Source: Tanypteryx hageni (taxonomy: Eukaryota; Arthropoda; Insecta; Odonata; Petaluridae). Taken from it: DNA of 64,000 nucleotides. The stretch covers positions 71,437,315-71,501,314 of the forward strand of contig CM054116.1 in NCBI GenBank assembly GCA_028673005.1. Reading direction: 5' to 3'. Shown here piece by piece: positions 55,001-64,000 of this stretch. The notes under the pieces were generated by a model, which saw only the letters and a list, made by a program, of their open reading frames with translations, did not search any database and had not been told where the DNA came from. Position numbers and translations under genes: made by a program. Each line of letters opens with the position of its first letter. The stretch's first letter is position 1.

Positions 55001-58000
55001 ATTGCTGTAGTACTTCTGAAAGGATCTGTTAATCTTTGCAGCATATAAATGCAAAACTCATAAGAACAGATAATTTTATGAAAATAAATATTCTTTAACA
55101 ATATTACAATAAATAACAATCCAAATTAAATGTAAAGTATTTATAAACGACTAAGAATCACAAGATAAAAAAACAAGCTTGTTTAGTTCAATATTCATAT
55201 AAATCATTCATGAATTCAATGCCTTAATCCATAAAAGGTTAGCTATTTGATTCAAATTCCCTTGTAATGGCTGAATTGACAGTAACACTACTCACCAAAG
55301 GACAGGATGCATATACCAAATTTGTGGTGGAACCTGTCTTGGAATCTGATTAGTCCGGACAGGATGGCGAAAGGGCTGCTTGCGAAATCCAAAATAGAAT
55401 CCAAGGAAGACAAGGGGTAAAGAAATCCCAAACCACAGGCAGAGAAGAGCAACCATAGTAGGGAAGGGAACAGCTCCACTTGAGTGCTTTCCCCAAATAA
55501 AGAAATTGAGGAAGAAACATGTTCCAAACACAATTGCAGGGTAAAGTGTAGCAGTCTGGAAACAAAAAGCAACAATTATAGTGACATCTACAAAATATCA
55601 TATGCTAAATAATTACACTAAATATCAACGAAACATTTAATACTATACCTAAAGCAATACAATAACAGACTTTTCTACTTAATAATCATCATTATTTCCC
55701 CAAAATATTTGTACCATATTGTCCCAAATATAATGCTGTTTTTTCCAAAAAAAGAAATTTTAAAAGTAGCTCCCGCATTATATTTGAGTACTATTGATTT
55801 TAAAAGATCGTAAAATCTTATTTCGAAAAATCACCGTACATTCTGCGCGTCTGTTTAAGAGATGCAAGATACTTGTTACATTGAAGACACATTAGGCATA
55901 CATTACATTGTATTTGAAAAGCATCTGAGGCGAGAATAGATTGAGTTCAGTCGGCGGCTGAACCCCTCGATAAGCATTGCATTGAAGCTATCAGTGCGTT
56001 GGCATATTCTTTGTATCTATCTTAGCGAGTTTTTACCCATCGGTTATTTTAACAATGGGTGACAAAAAGGGTGTTGATAATGTTCAGAAAAAAGGTTTTT
56101 CCAAATCCCAGGTTAACAGAGGAATCTAATGAAGTTATGACATGAATTTTAAAATAGTCGTAGTAGCTCAAGAGGCAGAAAAAAATATTCAAGCTTCGAA
56201 AAAGTATGATGTTCCTGAAGTAAATATACATCTATGGCGGAAGCAATTAGAAAAATTTTAATGTGCAATTTCAACCAGGAAGGCTTTTAGGGGACCTTCA
56301 AATGGGAAATTTGAAGACCTCAAGAATCGTATTTTCAACTTTGTTTTAGAAAAGTGAAGTGAAGGTTTTCCCATCATTCGAGAAGCGATAAGGATGAAGG
56401 CATTAGAAGTAGCGAGGGAATGTAAAATTCCGCACACTGATTTCAAAGCAAGCATCGGCTGGTGTAGATGGATGATGCATAGAAAAGGCCTTTCTCTACG
56501 ATGCCGCACTTCCCTAGCTCAATGTCTGCCTAGTGATTACAGTGAGAAGTTGATCACTTATCAGAGATATGTCATGAGCTTATGGAAAAAACATAACTAT
56601 CTGCTAGGGCAGATGGGGAATGCAGATCAAACCCCGATATGTTTTGATACGCGCCAAACGTCACCATCAATGAAAAAAAGAGCTAAATTGATGTTGTTAA
56701 AATCCACCGGAAATGAGAAATCAATGATAACTGTTATGCTTGCAGTCACAGCCAATGGGCGAAAACTGACTTCCTACGTAATTTTAAATCGTAAAAGGAT
56801 GCCAAAGGAAAAGTTACCGTCAGGTGTAATATTTCGCATGCAAGAGAAGGGAGGGATGAACGAGGACTTTGTGTTAGGTTGGCTGAAGGTTGTTTGGGGT
56901 CGCGTTATATTCGAGGTTTAGTTTTTTCTTGAAAAACTTTCCAAAAATCTTAGGGTCACGTTATATTCAAGGTTACCTAATATTCGGGACTATACAGTAT
57001 ATCAAAAAGTTGTAGAAGAGAAAGAAAGCATCATGTTTGTTTCAATTACATTATACTCGCCAACAACAAATTTTAAAAATATATTCAACAATATAAAATG
57101 AACTAAAATAGTTTCAACTAGCATATTTTCTAATGTCTATGCAATTTTGCAACTTTTTCTCCAAAAGATATGTTATAAGATGTTTTCGACAAATAGCCAA
57201 TATGTTAAAAATTTTAACTGTGTTGTTTGATTAATTTTTGCCATTGAAAATTTTTCATCCTCACCAAAAAAGCTGCCCTCTTCCATTCTCTCCCCTTCAT
57301 GGTACGATAGAGACGTGCAGCAAAGTAGCCAGCAATAAGTCCCATTGACACGTAGAGAAAGATAGCAGCTGTCATCAGAGCTCCACGAGATGCTGGAGAT
57401 AACATCCCAAGCATAGCAAAGACTGTAATGAACAAATTTCAACAAGAAAATGAATAAACATTCTTAAAATCAACTTACTGCCAATTTATATAAAACTTCA
57501 CTATTATCTGATAAGGGAGTACTTGCTCTGAGGATTAGTAACTCTGCTTTCAGATAATATGTCATTTAGGAATTTCAAAACATAATACTAAGATTGTATG
57601 ATAAACTTAAAATGACATTTCTGTAATATTCTTAACATTGCAAAACTCTTCAAGTAAATGCTTCCTGCATATTTTTGAACAAGAATGGAAATGTTACTTC
57701 CATGTTGGAGTACACAGTTTATAAATGCATTCTTTGTGATTGGCCAACACTGAATTGTCCATGTTATCATTGTATATGTTCAAGTATACTTAAAAGTAAT
57801 GCATCTCCCAGTATTATGGACAATTTTTATTAAATTCAAAAAATATATCACATTTCATTTTGAAAACCATTATTTAGTTTGGTGATAGATTGGGACATTG
57901 AATTTATATTTAAATTTCTCCAAAAGAGTTGAAATTATAAAAAGCACATGAAAAATATGTTCCTTTATTTACTTCTACAACTTTGTTTGATACATTTAGA

Positions 58001-61000
58001 TCATTATGTAAAGAAAATGTTCTAGAATCTAGATGGTTAACTGTTTTGCGCACTACATACAAAAACTAAAAAAAACAAGATATAAAATTTTAAACATATT
58101 GACAAAAATTGCAATACTTAACACACCCCAGTTGGGAAGGCACGATTTTGTGGAAAGATTCCATAATATAAATAAAAATAATTACTATAATTGTTTTTAT
58201 TCCTATTATTGTAATACTTAATCATTTTATAAAGAAATTTTATAATGAAGGAAAAGTACCTATAACTATACTGTGTTTCAAATGACTTAGCGACTGACAT
58301 TTCGTTCATACTCGGAACCACTCATATGTTTCTGCTGCTAGGGGTTGGGGGCCAAAGAGCTCAAACTTGGCATTGCCTTATCTACTAAACTGGAATGCAC
58401 CTTGTGGTGTCTCGTGAGGCAAAGGGGATTCGTGAACTTCAGTGGCGTAAGCAATTGGCAACAGCATACAAAACTCGATGTTTGCATGGGACAGAGCTGA
58501 GTTTTTGTCTGTGGAGATCCCACCTCCTTCATTCTTATTGGTTCCCTCAAGGTCACACTTTTGAAAGCTTTCTCTTCTCTCTCTCTAAACCTCCAATTTA
58601 TTTGAAACACACTATAATAGAATCTCGGTTTTGTATCTCTCTCGGTATATCCATATTTTATATGGAAATTATGTTTATGAGAACCAATTCAGCATAATTT
58701 TCATTCACATTTAAAATCACTTAGAATCATTGTAAGAATATGGTACTTGAACCAAACAATGCCTTAGGCCGTGTCCTAATTGGCAGCGTTGCTGTGCTAT
58801 GCTATGCGGCGCGATGCCGCTCAAGAAATCAAACCTATGGTTTCTAATGGAACTGTCCTAACTGACACCCTTCACACCGCACAGCATAGCAGAGCGCCGC
58901 GCAGCACCGCTAGCAAAGCAAACTAGTTCGATTTTTAAGCGGCACCGCTTCACTTAGCGCGCGTTGGAAGTTAATACGGAAGAATTAATTTGTTTTTCTT
59001 ACGGTAAAACTTGTTTGTTGGACATGAGTAGTAGAGATTACGTAAATAGGAGATTGAACAGGACTTCATTTAATTATTCACTGCATTTTTTTAACTTTAA
59101 CTGTAAGCGGCAGTAGTTTCTCGCACTCAAATGTAAAATCCCATATCTCGATAACCAATAAAGATAATGAGTTCATTTCACTTTCAAAAATAACTTTAAT
59201 CTTTTATCAACATTTCATACGTAGATATTACCAAACTATTCCTAATAGTACGTAAGTTAGCAAGAGAGTGAAAATTTCGTGCACAGATACAGAATGTGAG
59301 AGCCTCGTTCGGTATTATTTATTTTTTAACAACAATTAATTGCATTACATGTTCATTTTAATGGTAGGTGTGGCTTATGAAGCACTTTCGAAAGCTACAG
59401 GCAAATGTTTGTGTGATTTCAACGAATAGACTGTGAGATTTAGCCGTTCAAATATGAATGCGGCAGAAGAAAAACGGAAGATATGATGAAAGTGCGGCTA
59501 CTATTGTTTAACCATGTAAAAGCGGCAATTTTTTGGTTTAAAAAAGTATTTAGTTTATTTTCTTACTCATTTTGTTAATATCTCATCCTTCGCTAGGCGT
59601 TTAAATGAGTAATTCAGGACTTATGGTGCACTCGGAGTAATTTCTATTTTAATAAAACTGCTCGATTATGCCAAATATTCTTGGAAAAGCAGTCTGCCTT
59701 GATTATATGATGGATTCCCCATTGAGATGCATCCACGAGCACAAGCCTTACTAAAAATTTTCAATGGTTTCTTTAGGTGGTAGTTAAAATTCCGTGTGAA
59801 CCTCATCTCTGAATAACACATTTGAGAAATTTGGGGGCACCGACAGTAAAGGACCCCGAGAAATAAAAATCATTTGCTACTTAAAAGAAAATTCTTTCTC
59901 GAGTGAAGCCGGGTAACTCCTGCTAGTATAAAATAAAAAACAATGTAATTTTCCACTACTATTTTATATTTTAATACGACCTAGTTTTCAATGCTTAGCA
60001 TCATCACTAGGTGATGGTGATGCTAAGCGTCGAAATCTAGGTCGTATTAAAATATAAAATAGTAGTGGAAAATTACATTGTTTTTATTTCGTATTATGGA
60101 ATTATTCCACAAAATTATGCCATCAACAGTTGAAATAAAAAAACAATTGTGACTTTTTTGTTATGCAAACAAATCATAACAAAATTACAACCGAGTGTTT
60201 TTCCTATAAACAGCCAAAGGCAAATTAGAATACTCAATGTCAGTATGCCAACAACTTATTCATTGTTATGCAAACAACATAAAAACAATGTTATAAAGGA
60301 TATTTATTGTTCCACAAAGTAATTAAAAGCATAAAATGGAAATCATCTTACGTTTAGAATTAAAATTGTTTTTATATAAATTTAGCATTTAAGTAGTTAA
60401 AAACAAACTATATATAAAATAATTACAATATGTATTATGAAGTAATAACGCTCATCTTTGCATGCTTGTAGTTCAAAAATTGGACGGTAGGGAGACTGAC
60501 AGCGCCAGGGGGTGGAGAGGTGGTGAACCTCTTAATCAATGTCCTAAATTTATTCAAGGAGCATCAATGCGACTGTCCTTGATGACAGAAGATTTTTAAA
60601 TGTGGCCACAGCAATGGCTTGAAAACAAATCCTCGTGATGTAACGATTATGTATGAACTGCAAGAAAACGAATGCAACCAAACATAGTCAATCCAAGTCA
60701 CAGACTGAAGCATAGAATGGCTGTGGGAAACACTGCATAGTGCACTTCCTCCTTATCGGTACACAAGATGCCCTTCAACTCTAAGTGGATATTTGTAAAT
60801 ATATTTTGAGTAACAAACAGCACATTTGGTGACATCACATTAAGTCTCTCAAGAAATGCAGGCGATAGGAAAAATTCATGATAAAGTGAACACACGAAGA
60901 ATCCATGGGTAAACTGTCTTTGTGACCCCAAGAGTTTTCGTACACATCCAAGTTTCTTTGATCTGAGTTAGATACATGTTATTTAGTTTGTTAAAGTGAA

Positions 61001-63244
61001 CAGAATTTGCGGCAACAAGTAAAACTATAAAATTCAATTCATTTGTTAAAGCGAACATTCGTTCTCGAATGTTCGTTGAATGAGAGTTGAATGTATATAA
61101 AAAATCTTCACTATGTAGACAACACAAGGATGGCATGGTGTACGTTTCATTTGCATTTGAGGATCACAGCATGAATTATGGACGTGAATGGAAGAACAAA
61201 TGAAAGAATGAAATTTTATTTTTAATGATAAAGTTGGTTCTGATATATAACGTTATTGACTAGTGTTTTCTTTGGAAAATAAATAAGGATTTAGTTACTT
61301 TATGTTTCTATTTGTAATCAAATATTTACATTTCAAAGATATGAATAAATTATTTCAAAGAATGATAAGTGCGAAAATTTAATTTAAATAACAAATAATA
61401 TGTTCCTTTCTGTTATATTGATGGGCTTTTACAATTGTACTCAATAAATGTAATACACAGAAATTTCAAAGGCATTCTTTATCATTATAATTATTATAAG
61501 AGCTTGAGAGAGAAAAATGTGGTTTTTTAATTGTTGTTCACAATAGAATCATCCTAGCAACCAACGTAAATAAAATATGTGATGTTATGCTAGGGATTTC
61601 CTTATTTCCTAGAATTTTTATCTTGGAAATTATAAGTTGAATTGCATGGTCTTACAGACCTTTTTGTGGTAAATGTTGTCCTCAAAACAAATAAATGTTT
61701 TAATTGATACTTTACAGATCATATTAGAGCTAAGGAGAAAAATTTTGTTGTTGCTTGACAGATGCCATTTAACCCTTTCCAGTTGGATGTCGACATATAA
61801 TCGACATTCCTATTTTGCTTCCACAGTCATATGTCGACCTATGATCGACACAATTTTTTTCATTTGTCGAAGGTCAAATGTGAACTATATATTGCTGCAT
61901 GTTAGCTAAGCATCCTGAGTGTGTCCCCAGCAGGTGCTGCCATCTGTAGTATTCAATAGAACTTTTTTAAGACAATGATTTTTAAAATATCTTTGACAGT
62001 CGAAGGTTATCGTGGCATCAAATGACAAGTGGCTGGTCCTTCATGTCGAAAACATGTTTTAACATCTCTGTAGAAGAGGATGTGAAAATTATAAACGACA
62101 TTATTGATTGCATTATTTGCAGCATTAGGAAAGTAAAAGGAGGGAGAAAAGAGATGTACTTCTATTGTAAGACATGATAAAACAATCCTGCAATGTGCCC
62201 CGGAGAATGTTTTGAAAGGTATCATACATTAAAAGATTTTAAAATAATTTAGAATTTCTGAACTTGAACAGTTTTCTTATGATTTTATACCTATGCCAAT
62301 GAAATTTGAAAAAAGTACACATACATATTTTATTGCATCTATGCCCCGAGTGCCAATGACCTGGTGACAGTCATTTTTTAAATTGCTCTGACCAGAAAGT
62401 TAAGAAGATATGAGTATAAATTTATTTAAGTGCTTACATAGAGTGAAAGTTTTAATTGAAAAATGTATTTCCAAATCAAAATATGGTGATAACTTTTAAT
62501 AAGGATCTCTCATACTTAATTTAATCAAAACCAGTCAAGCAGCTCAAGAGATGAAAGTCATGACAAATGGATGGATGGACAGACGAGACATGCTCATAGT
62601 TCCGTCCCAACCAAGAAAACATCCGCATTGAAAAACGAGAAAATTGATCTGCTATGATAGTTCAGTTGTCAAATATCCGCCCAGCAAGTGGAAGACCCAG
62701 GTTCGATTCCCAGTCATAGCAGATTTTTTTCTTGTTTCAAAATTATTCCCAAGATATGAGTAACAGTTAATTTAAGCCCTTTTCTAGAGAGAAGTTCTAA
62801 TTGACTGATATGGCCAAAAATCATATTTGGATTATGAATTTAATGAGTATATCTCATAATAAGTTTATACAAAATTCATCAAGTAGTCCAAGAAATGAAA
62901 GAATAGACAGATAAACAGAAACATGAGATGTGCCCATAACTCTATTCTGCTGTTATTGCTTCACTGATAAAGAAGGCCTAAAAAACCAAAAGACCACTAC
63001 TTACAAATGGTGACTAGTGCCATGAGGAAGATTTGGATGCCACTGCCAACAACTGCAGAGAAAAGGCGAGGGTGTCTTGGGGGACGAAAAACATCACCAT
63101 GAACCAACTTCCACCCTGTCTCTTCGATTGCTTCCTCTAAGCCGACCCCTATATCCTGAGATGCAAGGGGGCTGTAGCCACCATCACGATTATAGCGTGC
63201 AATGTCTCTTCTAAGTGTCCGAACCATGATCATTGTAAGTATTC
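51827..63244 (-). CDS. TM9SF4: Transmembrane 9 superfamily member 4, C-terminal 5 exons (5' part outside window)
   Basis: Nonaspanin of the Golgi/early endosome, involved in sorting membrane proteins, adhesion and phagocytosis. Exons (minus strand, 5' to 3'): 63244-63005, 57422-57265, 55555-55296, 54010-53827, 52066-51827. Splice sites are canonical and phases agree, giving ~360 residues, the C-terminal part of a ~640-residue protein. The signal peptide and luminal domain are beyond 64000. Conserved runs include [95 protein letters not shown] and DYHWWWRSF. It ends [12 protein letters not shown]; the terminal K-x-D type signal is the family's COPI-binding retention motif. ...AVKID favours TM9SF4 over TM9SF2. 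Confidence 0.97.
52230..52460. repeat. Repeat fragment with a B-box-like segment
   Basis: Contains tgtgtctgtctgtccattcc and, at about 52415, cctgggtttgattccagga, a T-arm-like stem-loop (cctgg/ccagg). It is probably an old tRNA-related repeat in the last TM9SF4 intron. No full tRNA fold. Confidence 0.4.
52689..52991. mobile_element. hAT-type MITE (287 bp)
   Basis: The element spans 52697-52983. Starts caggggtcagcaaacttttt, ends gtcgtttgcagacccttg. Flanks gtctaata (52689-52696) and gtctaaca (52984-52991) are an 8-bp duplication with one mismatch. Internal gggcca motifs near both ends. Last intron of TM9SF4. Confidence 0.9.
53827..54010 (-). CDS. TM9SF4: TM9SF4 exon
   Basis: Acceptor tttttcag. 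Joined reading [20 protein letters not shown], then [20 protein letters not shown] and YFQLCGE. Ends in phase 0 at gtaagt. Confidence 0.96.
54122..54953. mobile_element. hAT-type element (816 bp) with perfect 8-bp target duplication
   Basis: Element 54130-54945. The left end ttggggttcccaaactgtga and the complement of the right end, caggagttcccaaactt, are inverted. Exact atctaacc flanks at 54122-54129 and 54946-54953. Longer than the other hAT MITEs here, but I recognise no transposase. Termini resemble those of the 8122 element (ggtttcccaaact), so they may share a subfamily. Confidence 0.92.
55296..55555 (-). CDS. TM9SF4: TM9SF4 exon
   Basis: Acceptor tttccag. Encodes [56 protein letters not shown] and WYMHPVL. 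It ends in phase 2 at gtgagt. Confidence 0.96.
55712..56999 (+). mobile_element. Pogo-like transposon, 3' part deleted (1284 bp)
   Basis: The left end ccatattgtcccaaatataa at 55714 and the complement of the right end, ctgtatagtcccgaatatta ending 56997, are inverted, with TA on each side. It contains the transposase remnant 56055-56921. Near the right end the motif gggtc.cgttatattc.aggtt occurs twice. Lies in a TM9SF4 intron on the opposite strand. Confidence 0.9.
56055..56921 (+). pseudogene. Pogo-like transposase, N-terminal two thirds with several stops
   Basis: Starts [17 protein letters not shown], has stops near 56127, then [20 protein letters not shown] and [13 protein letters not shown] (homeodomain-like HTH). 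Further stops follow, then an open frame from 56394 (175 codons): [36 protein letters not shown] (CENP-B HTH), [15 protein letters not shown], and [14 protein letters not shown] with the first catalytic aspartate. It stops after LGWLKVVW, where the second and third catalytic residues should follow. Same family as 22831-23097. Confidence 0.85.
57265..57422 (-). CDS. TM9SF4: TM9SF4 exon
   Basis: Acceptor tcattacag. Encodes [18 protein letters not shown], a membrane segment, then [17 protein letters not shown]. It ends in phase 0 at gtgagg. Confidence 0.95.
58271..58612. mobile_element. Small MITE with tgtgtttcaaat ends
   Basis: The left end ctgtgtttcaaatgact and the complement of the right end, gtgtgtttcaaataaat, are inverted over about 14 bases, flanked by ctata/tata. 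Not coding; the frames on both strands (58338-58697) are by-products. Superfamily unclear. Confidence 0.65.
58766..58970. mobile_element. GC-rich element fragment with two related halves
   Basis: ggccgtgtcctaattggcag opens a segment with gctgtgctatgctatgcggc. About 90 bases on, gtcctaactgacaccc and accgcacagcatagcagagc follow, so the halves are partly inverted. GC content is far above the surroundings. It resembles Harbinger-type termini (preceded by tta), but no right end was found. Confidence 0.4.
59880..59926 (+). mobile_element. Helitron-like 3' end
   Basis: ctcgagtgaagccgggtaac then tcctgctag followed by t. Helitrons end in CTRR (here CTAG) inserted before T, with a short hairpin just upstream, often cccgagcgaagccggg; here it is decayed. 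The 5' end (TC) was not located, so the extent is unknown. Confidence 0.5.
59934..60087. repeat. Near-perfect 154-bp palindrome
   Basis: Arms of ~72 bases: caatgtaattttccactact ... aatacgacctag on the left and ctaggtcgtatt ... agtagtggaaaattacattg on the right. Centre tcactaggtga. Very few mismatches, mostly near gttttcaatgcttag/ctaagcgtcgaaat. It starts eight bases after the Helitron-like end. Non-coding; the transcript would form a long hairpin. Intron of TM9SF4. Confidence 0.93.
60090..61590. other. TM9SF4 intron without assigned features
   Basis: AT-rich. The minus frames at 60698-61136 overlap in different frames and match no family I recognise. Confidence 0.5.
61769..62403. mobile_element. 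piggyBac-type MITE (627 bp) at TTAA, empty site visible
   Basis: TTAA at 61769-61772 and 62400-62403. Left end ccctttccagttgg; complement of right end ctttctggtcagag, partly matching. Near the left end, atgtcgacatataatcgaca and atatgtcgacctatgatcga form a paired palindromic motif. The related repeat at 3290 lacks this insert. Non-coding. Confidence 0.7.
62650..62730 (+). tRNA. tRNA-like sequence (probable pseudogene) with Pol III stop
   Basis: tgctatga at 62650-62657 pairs perfectly with tcatagca at 62714-62721, extended outwards by atc/gat to 11 bp. Between are an A-box-like tagttcagttgtc and a B-box ggttcgattcc. A run of seven T follows. The D, anticodon and T stems are imperfect, so I judge it a tRNA pseudogene or tRNA-derived repeat; no anticodon assignment is safe. 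Confidence 0.5.
63005..63244 (-). CDS. TM9SF4: TM9SF4 exon (first visible)
   Basis: Acceptor tgataacag. Encodes [19 protein letters not shown], an insert ([16 protein letters not shown]), then [20 protein letters not shown] and [14 protein letters not shown]. It ends in phase 1 at gtaagt. The insert is longer than in the orthologues I recall. Confidence 0.95.
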
Positions 63245-63689
63245 CTGTTATCAGATGAGAAAATTTATATGTCAAACAAAGAGTAAGGGTTTATGCCCAC
63301 AAAGAAAGAAATGATAATAAATGATCAACTAACATTCTTCCTGGTCATTAAAACCTTGTTCTGGATTTTACATTCTAAGTAAAGGCAGACATTAAAAGCA
63401 CCAAATAATTTTTACTAATAAAATTTAAAGACAGAATACTTTCACTGTGTGACACAAAGTAAATTGTCTTTGAATACTGATCTCCCATTTATCATTAAAA
63501 ATAAAGATTCATTTTTGAATTTTCTACATAATTTTTGGTATAATGGATTTTACTACCAGTGTCACCAGTGAGGAAGGCTGATTTATTTTATGAATTTACT
63601 ACCCACAGTTTAATATCAACAAAAAATACAACCAAATGATTATGCCATTCATAGAAATCCATATTCCAGAAAAAAACACTAAGTATCAA
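63245..63689. other. TM9SF4 intron, upstream side
   Basis: No exon of TM9SF4 or other feature recognised. The upstream exons (signal peptide and luminal domain) must lie beyond 64000. Confidence 0.5.
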
Positions 63690-63810
63690 ATATTGAAAAA
63701 TAAAGAACTTGTCTTAGGTATCTTCAATAGTCATAACAAGGTTATCAATAAACCAGATGTCCATTTCAGCTATAAAGCAGCTTTCCTCAGTGGTGATTTG
63801 CCAAAAGTAT
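63690..63810 (+). repeat. Conserved-core repeat family, copy 3
   Basis: Reads tatcttcaatagtcataaca, then ataaaccagatgtccatttc, ataaagcagctttcctcagt and ggtgat. This is the same order as the cores near 40.0 and 43.85 kb, but more diverged. The ORF through it is not meaningful. Confidence 0.6.
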
Positions 63811-64000
63811 GTAATTTGTTATAGAAAACACCAATGATTTAGAATGAGCATGTTTTCTTGATCTTAATTGAAGTGCACAATTTATTTACTAACAAGAAAT
63901 CTCATCACATCTATGCAGCAGAAATTTCAGGGTCATTCTCATTGCTATCACTTTAATCGGACAATTCCATATATTGCATCCACAATTCACCTACTTTGGA

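Larger units (their letters stand above)
61600..62990. repeat. Dispersed repeat (partner 3060-3560), split by a piggyBac-type MITE
   Basis: Flanks 61600-61772 and 62400-62990 match the repeat at 3060-3560 in order. The older repeat continues across the insertion: gatgccattt | ...aagatatgagtataaattta, against gatgccatttaccgagatacgagtataagttta. Confidence 0.75.

Noticed and set aside
58338..58697. Opposed ORFs of 90 and 100 codons
   Set aside because: Both lie within a 342-bp element with inverted ends and show no protein motif.

Overview
The window is nuclear DNA from an animal, most likely an arthropod. It is AT-rich, its genes are broken by spliceosomal introns with GT/AG ends, and most of the sequence is decayed transposable elements. 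Encoded proteins read closest to arthropod orthologues as I know those families. I cannot name the species; a chelicerate or insect are both possible. There is no prokaryotic organisation, so ribosome binding sites, operons and CRISPR do not apply.

Three host genes can be reconstructed exon by exon with consistent reading phase. (1) A minus-strand mRNA cap guanine-N7 methyltransferase (RNMT) has seven coding exons between 39535 and 18446. (2) A plus-strand FAM210A-like mitochondrial protein has four coding exons from 43297 to 46012. (3) The C-terminal ~360 residues of a minus-strand nine-transmembrane protein, TM9SF4, lie in five exons from 63244 to 51827; its 5' exons lie beyond the right edge. 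The order is RNMT(-), FAM210A(+), TM9SF4(-). RNMT and FAM210A are divergent with 3.8 kb between their start codons. FAM210A and TM9SF4 are convergent.

Region by region: 1-18.4 kb holds no host gene I can recognise. It contains a direct repeat, several hAT MITEs with clear 8-bp target duplications, a decayed hAT with a ZMYM-like start, and a nested pair: a nearly intact Tigger/pogo element (11833-14727) inside a hAT element (11702-15368). 18.4-39.5 kb is RNMT, whose introns carry a second Tigger with a 93-bp internal tandem repeat, a 0.6-kb fold-back element, pogo fragments, and a Penelope-like retroelement (about 26.2-29.4 kb) with reverse transcriptase, GIY-YIG endonuclease and tail copies carrying hammerhead-ribozyme-like cores. 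39.5-43.3 kb is the divergent intergenic region, holding a 1.29-kb copy of a block also present at 31.7-33.0 kb. 43.3-46.2 kb is FAM210A. 46.2-51.8 kb is intergenic, with a piggyBac-type MITE, a pogo C-terminal remnant and small MITEs. 51.8-64 kb is TM9SF4, with hAT and pogo elements, a Helitron-like 3' end, a long palindrome, and a piggyBac-type MITE nested in an older repeat.

The host genes are unrelated in function: RNA capping, a mitochondrial membrane protein, and a secretory-pathway membrane protein. The novelty is in mobile DNA: the Penelope-like element with its paired inverted tails and ribozyme-like cores, several nested insertions with readable empty sites, and the duplication beside the RNMT/FAM210A divergent region. 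All calls rest on reading the sequence by eye; no alignments were run.
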